DNA of 8,787 nt, taken from contig JBGSWU010000129.1 of the NCBI GenBank assembly GCA_041751795.1, forward strand, positions 1-8,787, written 5' to 3'. The notes beneath the pieces are model-generated. The model was given only the letters and a program-made list of their open reading frames with translations. It made no database searches and was not told the DNA's origin. This document shows, piece after piece, positions 1 to 5,545 of the stretch. The DNA comes from JBBECJ01 sp041751795. GTDB taxonomy: Bacteria; Chloroflexota; Chloroflexia; Thermomicrobiales; CFX8. How positions within the stretch are numbered: position 1 is the stretch's first letter; each line of letters begins with the position of its first letter. A program made the translations under genes and the position numbers.

Positions 1-495
1 CTGGCCGGACCTCAGACCGAGGGCAAACGTATCCGGATTGAAGGTCATGTCTACGACGGCGAAAGCAACCCGGTACCGGATGCGATGGTCGAGATCTGGC
101 AGGCGAATGCCTTTGGCCGCTACCACCATCCGGACGATGACTGCGACGCGCCGCTGGACCCGGAGTTCACCGGCTTCGGACGATCCGGCGCGGATGACGA
201 GGGACGTTTCTGGTTCGAGACGATCTTGCCGGGGCCAGTCGCGTTCGATCGCGAGCGGATACAGGCGCCGCACATTGCGGTAACGGTGTTCGCCCGTGGC
301 CTGCTCAACCATCTCTTCACACGGATCTACTTCGCCGACGAATCGGCAAACGCTGACGACCCGATCCTCCAACTCGTTCCTGCTGAGCGTCGAGGCACGC
401 TCCTCGCGACCCGCAAAGATGATGGCTCAACGACCGTCTACAGGTTCGATATCGTCCTCCAGGGGCCGGGTGAAACGGTCTTCTTCAACTTCTGA
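1..495 (+). CDS. pcaG: Protocatechuate 3,4-dioxygenase alpha subunit, 5'-truncated by the window edge
   Basis: The reading frame is open from base 1 to the TGA at 493-495 and gives 164 residues. PcaG of pseudomonads is about 200 residues, so roughly 35 N-terminal residues lie outside the window. The visible part is the intradiol-dioxygenase beta-sandwich fold: RIRIEGHVYDG, PVPDAMVEIWQANAFGRYHHP (about 24-44), PLDPEFTGFGR (51-61), APHIAVTVFARGLLNHLFTRIYF (89-111) and the typical end ETVFFNF. In the partner PcaH the iron is held by two Tyr and two His, the latter in a RPAHIHF-type motif. Here that motif reads APHIAV, so only one His remains, as expected for the non-catalytic alpha chain. The enzyme opens protocatechuate to beta-carboxy-cis,cis-muconate in the cytoplasmic beta-ketoadipate pathway. 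I infer that pcaH lies just upstream. The next gene follows after 15 nt, so co-transcription is likely. Confidence 0.93.
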   Translation: MAGPQTEGKRIRIEGHVYDGESNPVPDAMVEIWQANAFGRYHHPDDDCDAPLDPEFTGFGRSGADDEGRFWFETILPGPVAFDRERIQAPHIAVTVFARGLLNHLFTRIYFADESANADDPILQLVPAERRGTLLATRKDDGSTTVYRFDIVLQGPGETVFFNF

Positions 496-510
496 GCGAA
501 CAGGGTAGCA

Positions 511-1275
511 ATGAACATTCGACTGCTGCGCCATGCAACGATCGTTGTCGACTGGGGCGAGATCAGCATCCTCGTCGACCCGATGCTGACGGAACAAGCG
601 TCACTCGACCCGATCCCCAACGCGGCCAACGCCCACCGCATTCCGATGCTGCCGCTGCCGCTCGATGATGACGCGCTCGAGGACCTCATAGCCGGAGTGG
701 ATGGCGTCTTCGTCACCCATACCCACCGCGACCACTGGGACGCACGAGCGGCAGAACTGATCCCACGAGAAACACCGATGGTGTGTCAACCGCCGGATGT
801 CGACAAACTCACCGGGGAGGGGTTCATCAACCTCATTGAGATCGATTCGAGCGAACGATGGCACGGCATGACGGTCACGCGCACCGGCGGCCAGCACGGC
901 ACCGGCGAGATTGGTTCGAGGATGGGGCCAGTCTCGGGCTTTGTCTTCAGTGTTCCAGGCGAGCCAACCCTATATATCGCTGGCGACACCGTCTGGTGTC
1001 CGGAGTTCGAGGCTGCACTGCGCGATCATCAACCCGATGTGATTGTTCTCAATGCGGGCGCGGCCCAATTCCTGACGGGTGACCCGATCACGATGACCGC
1101 GGACGACGTCATCCGCGTTGCCGAAGCAGCCCCAAACGCAAAGATCATCGCCGTCCACATGGACACCATCAACCACTGCCTTCTGACCCGCGAGATGCTG
1201 GCAAAGAAACTAAGCGATTCACAAAAGGATCAGCGCGTGATGATTCCCGCCGACGGAGAAACGATTCAGTTGTAA
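511..1275 (+). CDS. Metallo-beta-lactamase-fold hydrolase (UlaG/YddR-like MBL superfamily)
   Basis: The product has 254 residues. It opens with the usual beta strands of this group (IRLLRHATIVVDWGEISILVDPML, residues 3-26). It carries the zinc-binding motif THTHRDHWD at 69-77, giving H70, H72, D74 and H75. Further likely metal ligands are H129 (GGQHG), D159 (IAGDT) and H216 (AVHMD). All the metal positions expected of the fold can be seen, so it is probably an active hydrolase, but the substrate cannot be read from the sequence. Relatives include UlaG-type lactonases and many unassigned small hydrolases. The ATG at 511 follows pcaG by 15 nt with a weak AGGG ribosome-binding site 6 nt upstream, which suggests translation coupled to pcaG. 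A role in aromatic-lactone metabolism would fit that neighbour but is speculation. The gene converges with recA. Confidence 0.85.
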   Translation: MNIRLLRHATIVVDWGEISILVDPMLTEQASLDPIPNAANAHRIPMLPLPLDDDALEDLIAGVDGVFVTHTHRDHWDARAAELIPRETPMVCQPPDVDKLTGEGFINLIEIDSSERWHGMTVTRTGGQHGTGEIGSRMGPVSGFVFSVPGEPTLYIAGDTVWCPEFEAALRDHQPDVIVLNAGAAQFLTGDPITMTADDVIRVAEAAPNAKIIAVHMDTINHCLLTREMLAKKLSDSQKDQRVMIPADGETIQL

Positions 1276-1370
1276 AGCGATAAGCAGGCAGTTATTGCGG
1301 CTGTAGATCGATACAATCGGCAACGCGTACGAGCGATGCTTCACCTGCTTGATAAGCGGCATTGGTGTCG

Positions 1371-1420
1371 AAAAAGGGAAATGAACGAGGAACGGGCATC
1401 CAGATGGATGCCCGTTCCTC
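1371..1420 (-). terminator. Probable intrinsic terminator of recA
   Basis: GAGGAACGGGCATCCA (1387-1402) and its exact complement TGGATGCCCGTTCCTC (1405-1420) form a perfect 16-bp inverted repeat with a 2-nt centre, so the RNA would fold as a stem of about 15 bp closed by AGAT or its complement. It starts 26 nt after the recA stop. On the minus strand it is followed by a mixed T-rich stretch, with TTTCCC then TTTTT at 1375-1371, so the U-tract is displaced by about 11 nt. On the plus strand the 3' flank is not T-rich, so it is a poorer terminator for the MBL gene, although the stem could still block converging transcription. Confidence 0.7.
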
Positions 1421-1446
1421 AATTGCATATCGATGCCTGACGCCGG

Positions 1447-2511
1447 TTACACGATCTCGTCGTCCTTGAACAGTCCATTGGTGCCAGCCGTGACCAGCAC
1501 TTCGTCCTCCTGAACCTCAGGCTCAGCGAACTCCGGGGAGGTCGCACGAATGCGATGCTCGATCGTGTCTCTGATGTCCAGGTTGTTGTTGAGGAACTCC
1601 TTGGCATTCTCGCGGCCCTGACCAAGCCGGTCCTCATCGAGGTAGAACCAGGCGCCGCTCTTGCGGACGATGCCCAACTCGACACCGACATCGAGAACGC
1701 TTCCGGCCTTCGAGATACCCTCGTTGTACATGATGTCGAACTCGGCCTGACGGAACGGCGGCGCGACCTTGTTCTTGACCACCTTGACTCGGACACGGTT
1801 ACCAATCGAATCGGTACCCTGCTTCAGTGTCTCAATCCGGCGGATATCCATCCGGACGGACGAGTAGAACTTCAGCGCCTGACCACCGGTCGTCGTTTCC
1901 GGACTACCGAACATGACGCCGATCTTCATTCGAAGCTGGTTGATGAATACGACTGATGTGCGCGAGCGAGAGATGGCGCCAGTTAGCTTGCGCAACGCCT
2001 GGCTCATCAGTCGGGCCTGCAAGCCGACGTGCGAATCGCCCATGTCTCCTTCGATCTCTGCCCGTGGGACGAGCGCGGCGACCGAGTCAACGACGATGAT
2101 GTCAATCGCACCGGAGCGAACGAGTGTCTCGGTGATCTCCAGCGCCTGCTCACCGGTATCCGGCTGCGAGATCAGCAGGTTGTCGAGGTTGACACCGCAC
2201 TTCTCGGCGTACAGTGGGTCAAGGGCATGCTCGGCGTCGATATAGGCAGCTACGCCGCCCATCTTCTGCGCTTCGGCGATGATGTGCTGCGCCAGCGTCG
2301 TCTTACCCGACGACTCCGGCCCATAGATCTCGATGATCCGACCGCGCGGGATGCCGCCAATCCCGAGCGCCATGTCCAGCGCAATCGAGCCAGTCGGAAT
2401 GCCTTCGATCGGCAGCCGCGTAGCCTCGTTCATCTTCATGATCGAGCCCTTGCCGAACTGGCGCTCAATCGTCGCCAGGGCCATCTCGATCGCCTTGTCG
2501 CGTTCGCTCAC
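1447..2511 (-). CDS. recA: Recombinase A, full length
   Basis: The product has 354 residues, the normal RecA size. It polymerises on single-stranded DNA, drives ATP-dependent strand exchange and stimulates LexA self-cleavage in the SOS response. Walker A is GPESSGKT at 64-71. The catalytic Glu is in DAEHA (E94), and Walker B is IIVVDS (138-143). The L1 loop lies near 151-162 (EIEGDMGDSHVG). INQLRMKIGVMFGSPETTTGG (190-210) contains the DNA-binding L2 loop. The C-terminal domain ends in the usual acidic tail (PEVQEDEV, DDEIV). No intein or insertion is present. Translation starts with GTG at 2511, supported by AAAGG about 7 nt upstream; the following SERDKAIEMALATIERQFGKG is the family's conserved start. 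The gene stands alone, with its own promoter and SOS-type operator, and ends at a strong hairpin. recX does not follow it in this window. Confidence 0.98.
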   Translation of the reverse strand: MSERDKAIEMALATIERQFGKGSIMKMNEATRLPIEGIPTGSIALDMALGIGGIPRGRIIEIYGPESSGKTTLAQHIIAEAQKMGGVAAYIDAEHALDPLYAEKCGVNLDNLLISQPDTGEQALEITETLVRSGAIDIIVVDSVAALVPRAEIEGDMGDSHVGLQARLMSQALRKLTGAISRSRTSVVFINQLRMKIGVMFGSPETTTGGQALKFYSSVRMDIRRIETLKQGTDSIGNRVRVKVVKNKVAPPFRQAEFDIMYNEGISKAGSVLDVGVELGIVRKSGAWFYLDEDRLGQGRENAKEFLNNNLDIRDTIEHRIRATSPEFAEPEVQEDEVLVTAGTNGLFKDDEIV

Positions 2512-2552
2512 TGCGGTACCTTTCGTCTGGCGGAACGTCCAATGGAAAAAGT

Positions 2553-2566
2553 AGAATGGATGTTCT
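2553..2566. promoter_or_regulatory. Candidate LexA (SOS) operator of recA
   Basis: Read on the minus strand this is AGAACATCCATTCT. It matches the GAAC-N4-GTTC core of the LexA box of Gram-positive bacteria at 7 of 8 positions (ATTC instead of GTTC), and the outer A/T pair extends the dyad. It lies 42 nt upstream of the recA start and about 7-20 nt past the predicted transcription start, a position where LexA would block the polymerase. The assignment rests on motif and position. LexA itself is not encoded in the window. Confidence 0.6.
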
Positions 2567-2579
2567 AAATCCTTGCCTT

Positions 2580-2608
2580 ATTCTACTCCTTCTACCCGTC
2601 CCGGTCAA
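2580..2608 (-). promoter_or_regulatory. Sigma-70-type promoter of recA
   Basis: On the minus strand, TTGACC (2608-2603, 5 of 6 consensus) is separated by exactly 17 nt from TAGAAT (2585-2580, 5 of 6). The transcript should begin near 2573, giving a leader of about 60 nt before the GTG start. The candidate LexA box lies just downstream. Confidence 0.7.
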
Positions 2609-2855
2609 TCGAAAACGAATGGGAAATGCTGCGTACGGTCGCATTCTGACGATGTTCGTCGAGTGTCTGGCATATTCGAAGGTATCCTACCGCGTTCTGC
2701 AGCGCCGGTCGCTACGGACATCAATCTCGATCAGAACAATCGATCTTAAAGGCTGATGCGGGTCCGTACGATATCGCACACCGCTCGTTTATCTTCAGGA
2801 GGTAATACGAGCAACACAGGCCTACCATCATCTGATTTCGGAGAGCCAGTCATCG
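2609..2855. other. Intergenic region between the ddn-type gene and recA, no gene seen
   Basis: Together with the recA control region this makes a 344-nt gap (2512-2855). I find no RNA gene and no credible protein here. The one structure I see is an imperfect hairpin at 2783-2812: GCTCGT pairs with ACGAGC, and TTATC with GGTAA including one wobble, around a 7-nt loop with one bulged T. It lies 44 nt past the stop of the ddn-type gene and could mark the end of that operon, but no U-tract follows on either strand. AGGAGG at 2797-2802 resembles a Shine-Dalgarno sequence, but no start codon follows at a usable distance. Confidence 0.4.
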
Positions 2856-3266
2856 CTATCTCGATGGACGTCGTGAACCCTCTGCGTTGTCATCCGGTTT
2901 CAGTTCAAGGAAATCGCTAACGCGGATCAGCCTGAGGGCCAGCCGGACGAGTGCCGGAACCGTCGTACGAGATTCATCGTGGAACAGGCGCGGTCGGGTA
3001 AGGCCCAATGAACGACCGCGCATCTCGACGATGCAGCCACCGCTCGCAAGGATGTTCTGGACCCACTCAGTGTCGGGCCCGTACGTCAGCGCAATGACGT
3101 AGCCGCCATCATGGGCAAACAAGCCAATCGGCGTCCGGTACTGCCGACCACTCCTGCGCCCGGTGTGAACAACGACGCCAAAACCTGGCAGTTTCGTCAG
3201 CACTGGGCCGAGAATCGGATTTGTCACGCGGCGGTTGGCGCGCGCCAACCAGCGGGGAGCAGGCAT
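2856..3266 (-). CDS. Nitroreductase/deazaflavin (F420)-dependent oxidoreductase family protein (Ddn/DUF385)
   Basis: The product has 136 residues, within the usual range for this small split-barrel family. Typical family motifs are LPGFGVVVHTGRRSGRQYRTPI (26-47), where the GRRSGR loop binds cofactor phosphates, and TYGPDTEWVQNILASGGC (61-78). Family members such as mycobacterial Ddn use reduced F420 to reduce various substrates, while others bind FMN or heme. The cofactor and substrate of this one are not settled by the sequence. The ATG at 3266 is set by a perfect AGGAGG (3280-3275) 8 nt upstream. It begins 20 nt after the M20 peptidase stop and is probably the last gene of the darA operon. 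The C-terminal tail after about residue 122 is polar and likely disordered. Confidence 0.82.
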   Translation of the reverse strand: MPAPRWLARANRRVTNPILGPVLTKLPGFGVVVHTGRRSGRQYRTPIGLFAHDGGYVIALTYGPDTEWVQNILASGGCIVEMRGRSLGLTRPRLFHDESRTTVPALVRLALRLIRVSDFLELKPDDNAEGSRRPSR

Positions 3267-3286
3267 CGCACGTGCCTCCTGAGCCC

Positions 3287-4465
3287 CTACCCGAGCAGGT
3301 TGCGGACGGTCGCGATGTACACCTGTGCCTGCGTCACCAGATCGTCGACGAAGACAGCCTCGTTCGCGCCGTGGGCGGCCTCGCCGTTCGGGCCGAAGCC
3401 GACGGTGTCGATCCCGGCGAAGCGATACAGCCGGCCATCGGTTGCACCTGCCCAGGTCTTGAAGAACTCCGGCTCACGACCCCGGACCATCTCGACGCTA
3501 TCCTGCAGGGCTCGGACGATCGGCGAGTCCTCATCAGTGATATTGGCAGGCGTATAGCCTTCTTCCTCGTCAGAAGCAAGGATCTCGTAATTGAATCGGG
3601 GATCGTCGGCCTTCACAGCGTCGAGTTTCTCACACACCTCGGCCAGCACACTCTCGCGCGTCTCGCCAGGAATCGTCCGTCGGTCAACGGTGATAATGCA
3701 TTCACCCGGCACGATGTTGGACACGATGCCGCCCTCGATCTTGTTTACGGAAATGACTGGCTTGCCGATCGCCGGATGCTCGCGGTCGAGGTCACCTTCA
3801 AGAGCGAGAATGCCTTTGGCAGCCAGCATGATCGCGTTGATGCCGGACACCCGTGCAGCAGCAGTGTGGGACGCTTTACCAATGAAGCGCACCCGGAAGC
3901 CAAAGATGCCGCGCTCGGCGTTTCGAACTTTGAGCTGGCTCCCCTCGCCGATCAGGACGTAATCCGGCTTCTTCAGCCGTCCAGCCTCGATCTCCGCCAG
4001 AAGATGCTTCGTCCCGTAGTCGGCCCCGCGCTCCTCGTCTGAAACGACGTGAGCCTGAAGCGTGCCGTTGAGGGGAACGTCTTTCAGAGCCGTCATGACA
4101 TAGAGCATGACACCGACGGCGCCCTTCATGTCAGACGAGCCACGGCCAAAAATCCGCTTCCCGTCGTCACTGAGAACGCCCTTGAACGGGTCAGTTTGCC
4201 AGCGGTCGATGTCCGACACCGGTACGGTATCGAGATGCCCATTCATGGCGATGACCGGCCCATTACCATTGCCGACCGAAGCAATGACATTGGGCCTGTT
4301 CGGGTCTTTGGCGGTGACGACGTGTTCGACACCTGCGCCCTCGAAGTACCCGGCTACGTGCTGCATGATCGCCAACTCATCACCCGACACACTCGGAATG
4401 CCGACCAGTTCGCTCACAATCTCGATCAACCGTTCGCGGTCAACCTGTGGGACATTTGCGGACAT
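3287..4465 (-). CDS. M20-family metallopeptidase/deacylase (ArgE/DapE-like)
   Basis: The product has 392 residues, typical for the family. The two-zinc centre is complete: H77 and catalytic D79 in NGHLDTVP, D112 in GRGSSDMKG, general base E144 with E145 in SDEERGADYG, E174 in LIGEGS, and H365 in EAAHGANE. The small dimerisation domain (about 185-295) has the usual FIGKASHTAAA with H200. It should hydrolyse an amide bond in a peptide or N-acyl amino acid in the cytoplasm. ArgE, DapE and carboxypeptidase activities cannot be told apart here, so no symbol is given. The frame is open upstream to 4630, but that extension lies wholly inside uma2. The ATG at 4465 has AAAGG 9 nt upstream and is 16 nt past the uma2 stop, so it is the likely start. 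Confidence 0.9.
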   Translation of the reverse strand: MSANVPQVDRERLIEIVSELVGIPSVSGDELAIMQHVAGYFEGAGVEHVVTAKDPNRPNVIASVGNGNGPVIAMNGHLDTVPVSDIDRWQTDPFKGVLSDDGKRIFGRGSSDMKGAVGVMLYVMTALKDVPLNGTLQAHVVSDEERGADYGTKHLLAEIEAGRLKKPDYVLIGEGSQLKVRNAERGIFGFRVRFIGKASHTAAARVSGINAIMLAAKGILALEGDLDREHPAIGKPVISVNKIEGGIVSNIVPGECIITVDRRTIPGETRESVLAEVCEKLDAVKADDPRFNYEILASDEEEGYTPANITDEDSPIVRALQDSVEMVRGREPEFFKTWAGATDGRLYRFAGIDTVGFGPNGEAAHGANEAVFVDDLVTQAQVYIATVRNLLG

Positions 4466-4474
4466 TCGTGATGG

Positions 4475-4479
4475 CCTTT
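4475..4479 (-). promoter_or_regulatory. Ribosome-binding site that sets the M20 start
   Basis: AAAGG lies 9 nt before the ATG at 4465, in the 16-nt gap after the uma2 stop codon. It supports the 392-residue start over the longer open frame that overlaps uma2. Confidence 0.6.
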
Positions 4480-4481
4480 CT

Positions 4482-5039
4482 TTAGCGATCTCGCAACTGG
4501 AAAATGTCCCGGATCGTCGCCTCGAATCCAGGGATAATATCCTCGCCGTCGATCGTGTCGTCCTGCCCCAGTATCTCGACACTTCCGTCATTTCGGAAAA
4601 CCGTGACACTACGCGATGGCGGATCGACAACCCAGTCGATGCTTACGCCGTAATGAAGATACTCATGAACCTTTGCAACAACCGCCGATCGACGGTCGCT
4701 CGGAGAGACGATCTCGATCACAAGATCCGGAACCAACCGAACCGACCGTTCGCGATCTCGGTCTTGCATCAGACGTTCGGCCCGGACAAAGGCGATATCG
4801 GGTTGCCGAACCGTCTGTCGATCCGAGGAGAGGACGAAGCTGGTCTCGACGAACAATTTCTCGATCTCACGCGGTCGAATGTAACTCTCGAGCAGCCAGA
4901 TGAACTGACGATCGACATCACCATGAACCTCGCGGGTCGGCGGCATCCGCTCCAGTTCTCCATCTACCAGCTCGTACCGGTGCCCATCATCCGGCAATTG
5001 CTCGAACTCTTCTATGGACATCCCTTTCGTCGTTACCAT
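4482..5039 (-). CDS. Uma2-family protein (DUF820, PD-(D/E)XK nuclease fold)
   Basis: The product has 185 residues, the normal length of this family. The pattern is characteristic: MSIEEFEQLPDDGHRYELVDGEL at the N-terminus (E23), QPDIAFV (D81), VPDLVIEIVSPSD (E109) and KVHEYLHYGVSIDWVVDP (K123). The Glu, Asp, Glu and Lys positions make up the nuclease-like centre, and all are kept. The family is very widespread in cyanobacteria and Chloroflexota, often in many copies, and its natural role and substrate remain poorly established. The ATG at 5039 gives the usual MxTTKxM start; GGGA lies about 5 nt upstream. It sits 33 nt after darA and 16 nt before the M20 gene, so it is co-transcribed with them. 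Confidence 0.88.
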   Translation of the reverse strand: MVTTKGMSIEEFEQLPDDGHRYELVDGELERMPPTREVHGDVDRQFIWLLESYIRPREIEKLFVETSFVLSSDRQTVRQPDIAFVRAERLMQDRDRERSVRLVPDLVIEIVSPSDRRSAVVAKVHEYLHYGVSIDWVVDPPSRSVTVFRNDGSVEILGQDDTIDGEDIIPGFEATIRDIFQLRDR

Positions 5040-5072
5040 TGGTTCCCAGCCTCGCCTGCGTGAGATGGACGC

Positions 5073-5402
5073 CTAGAGACGCTCGAATCGGACGACGTTG
5101 TGAGTAAAGATGACTGCGCCGCCAACTTCGACTTCGAAGTTCTCGGGCATATAGAGCAGACCAGGCTCCAGGGCGGGAGAGTAGGGAACCGCCATCTGCT
5201 TGCGACGGCGGCATATGCGGCGGATGATCGAGACAACCTGCGGCACCTGGCTTTCTTCAACGCCAACCATGATGCTGCTGTTGCCCATCCGCAGAAACGA
5301 GCCGGTACTGCCAATCCTGGTAATTCGGAACCCCTCACTGACCAGCGCCTCGGTCAGGTTATCGGCATCCTCATCCTGAACGATCGCGAAGATCAGCTTC
5401 AT
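5073..5402 (-). CDS. darA: Cyclic-di-AMP receptor, PII-like (DarA/PstA family)
   Basis: The product has 109 residues, the same length as DarA/PstA proteins of Firmicutes. It has the conserved start MKLIFAIVQDEDADNL, the ligand-pocket segment STGSFLRMGNSSIMVGVEE (32-50) and the C-terminal beta strand VEVGGAVIFTHNVVRFERL. These proteins are trimers with a ferredoxin-like fold that bind c-di-AMP between subunits. Their downstream targets are not firmly known. The frame is open up to 5519, but the ATG at 5402 is chosen because AGGAGG lies 5 nt upstream and the family begins here. The segment further upstream overlaps the promoter and hairpins. It is the first gene of the operon darA-uma2-M20-ddn. 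No diadenylate cyclase gene is in the window. Confidence 0.93.
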   Translation of the reverse strand: MKLIFAIVQDEDADNLTEALVSEGFRITRIGSTGSFLRMGNSSIMVGVEESQVPQVVSIIRRICRRRKQMAVPYSPALEPGLLYMPENFEVEVGGAVIFTHNVVRFERL

Positions 5403-5407
5403 GGAAT

Positions 5408-5413
5408 CCTCCT
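5408..5413 (-). promoter_or_regulatory. Ribosome-binding site of darA
   Basis: A perfect AGGAGG lies 5 nt before the ATG at 5402 and fixes the darA start against the longer open frame beginning at 5519. Confidence 0.8.
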
Positions 5414-5427
5414 GGCTGGCTATGAAT

Positions 5428-5451
5428 CGGCCCGGTCTGTTTGACCGGCCG
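5428..5451 (-). repeat. Leader hairpin at the 5' end of the darA transcript
   Basis: CGGCCCGGTC (5428-5437) pairs with GACCGGCCG (5443-5451) to form a 9-bp GC-rich stem with one bulged base and a 5-nt loop. The predicted transcription start is near 5449, so the hairpin would form at or very near the 5' end of the mRNA, about 15 nt before the Shine-Dalgarno sequence. It may protect the mRNA end. It has no U-tract, so it is not a terminator. Confidence 0.55.
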
Positions 5452-5455
5452 TTGC

Positions 5456-5483
5456 AGTATAGCAAGTAGCCAATCGCTGTCAG
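5456..5483 (-). promoter_or_regulatory. Promoter of darA with extended -10
   Basis: On the minus strand, CTGACA (5483-5478, 5 of 6 of the -35 consensus) is followed by a 16-nt spacer and TATACT (5461-5456, 5 of 6 of the -10 consensus). TGC directly in front of the -10 makes it an extended -10. The -35 shares its three upstream bases with one arm of the large inverted repeat at 5481-5529. Transcription would begin near 5449. Confidence 0.6.
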
Positions 5484-5529
5484 CCGTTTCATCCAGGCAG
5501 AAGCACGTTCTGCATGCACGAAACGGCTG
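5481..5529. repeat. Nested inverted repeat between lon and darA
   Basis: Outer arms CAGCCGTTTC (5481-5490) and GAAACGGCTG (5520-5529) are a perfect 10-bp match. Inner arms GCAGAA (5497-5502) and TTCTGC (5508-5513) are a perfect 6-bp match around GCACG. The two stems are separated by 6 nt on each side, giving a symmetric 6x6 internal loop. It begins 16 nt after the lon stop and touches the darA -35. It could be a terminator for lon, a structured RNA or an operator; no U-tract follows on the minus strand. Confidence 0.7.
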
Positions 5530-5545
5530 AAGGTGGTGCGTTACG

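Noticed and set aside
2556..2756. 66-codon plus-strand frame in the gap upstream of recA
   Set aside because: It starts inside the candidate SOS box, runs antisense through the recA promoter, has no good ribosome-binding site and no recognisable features.
3221..4042. Long open frame on the plus strand (273 codons) opposite the M20 gene
   Set aside because: It is antisense to a complete M20 peptidase with all metal ligands and shows no recognisable domain; such frames are common opposite GC-rich genes.
4466..4630. N-terminal extension of the M20 peptidase to 447 residues
   Set aside because: The extra 55 residues are Arg/Ser-rich and lie wholly within uma2 in another frame; the ATG at 4465 has a ribosome-binding site and begins where the family begins.
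4107..5063. 318-codon plus-strand frame opposite uma2 and the M20 start
   Set aside because: It covers two well-supported minus-strand genes and their junction, and its predicted protein resembles no family I know.
5403..5519. Longer start for DarA at 5519
   Set aside because: The extension covers the promoter, the leader hairpin and part of the nested inverted repeat; the AGGAGG before 5402 and the family length of 109 residues fix the shorter start.
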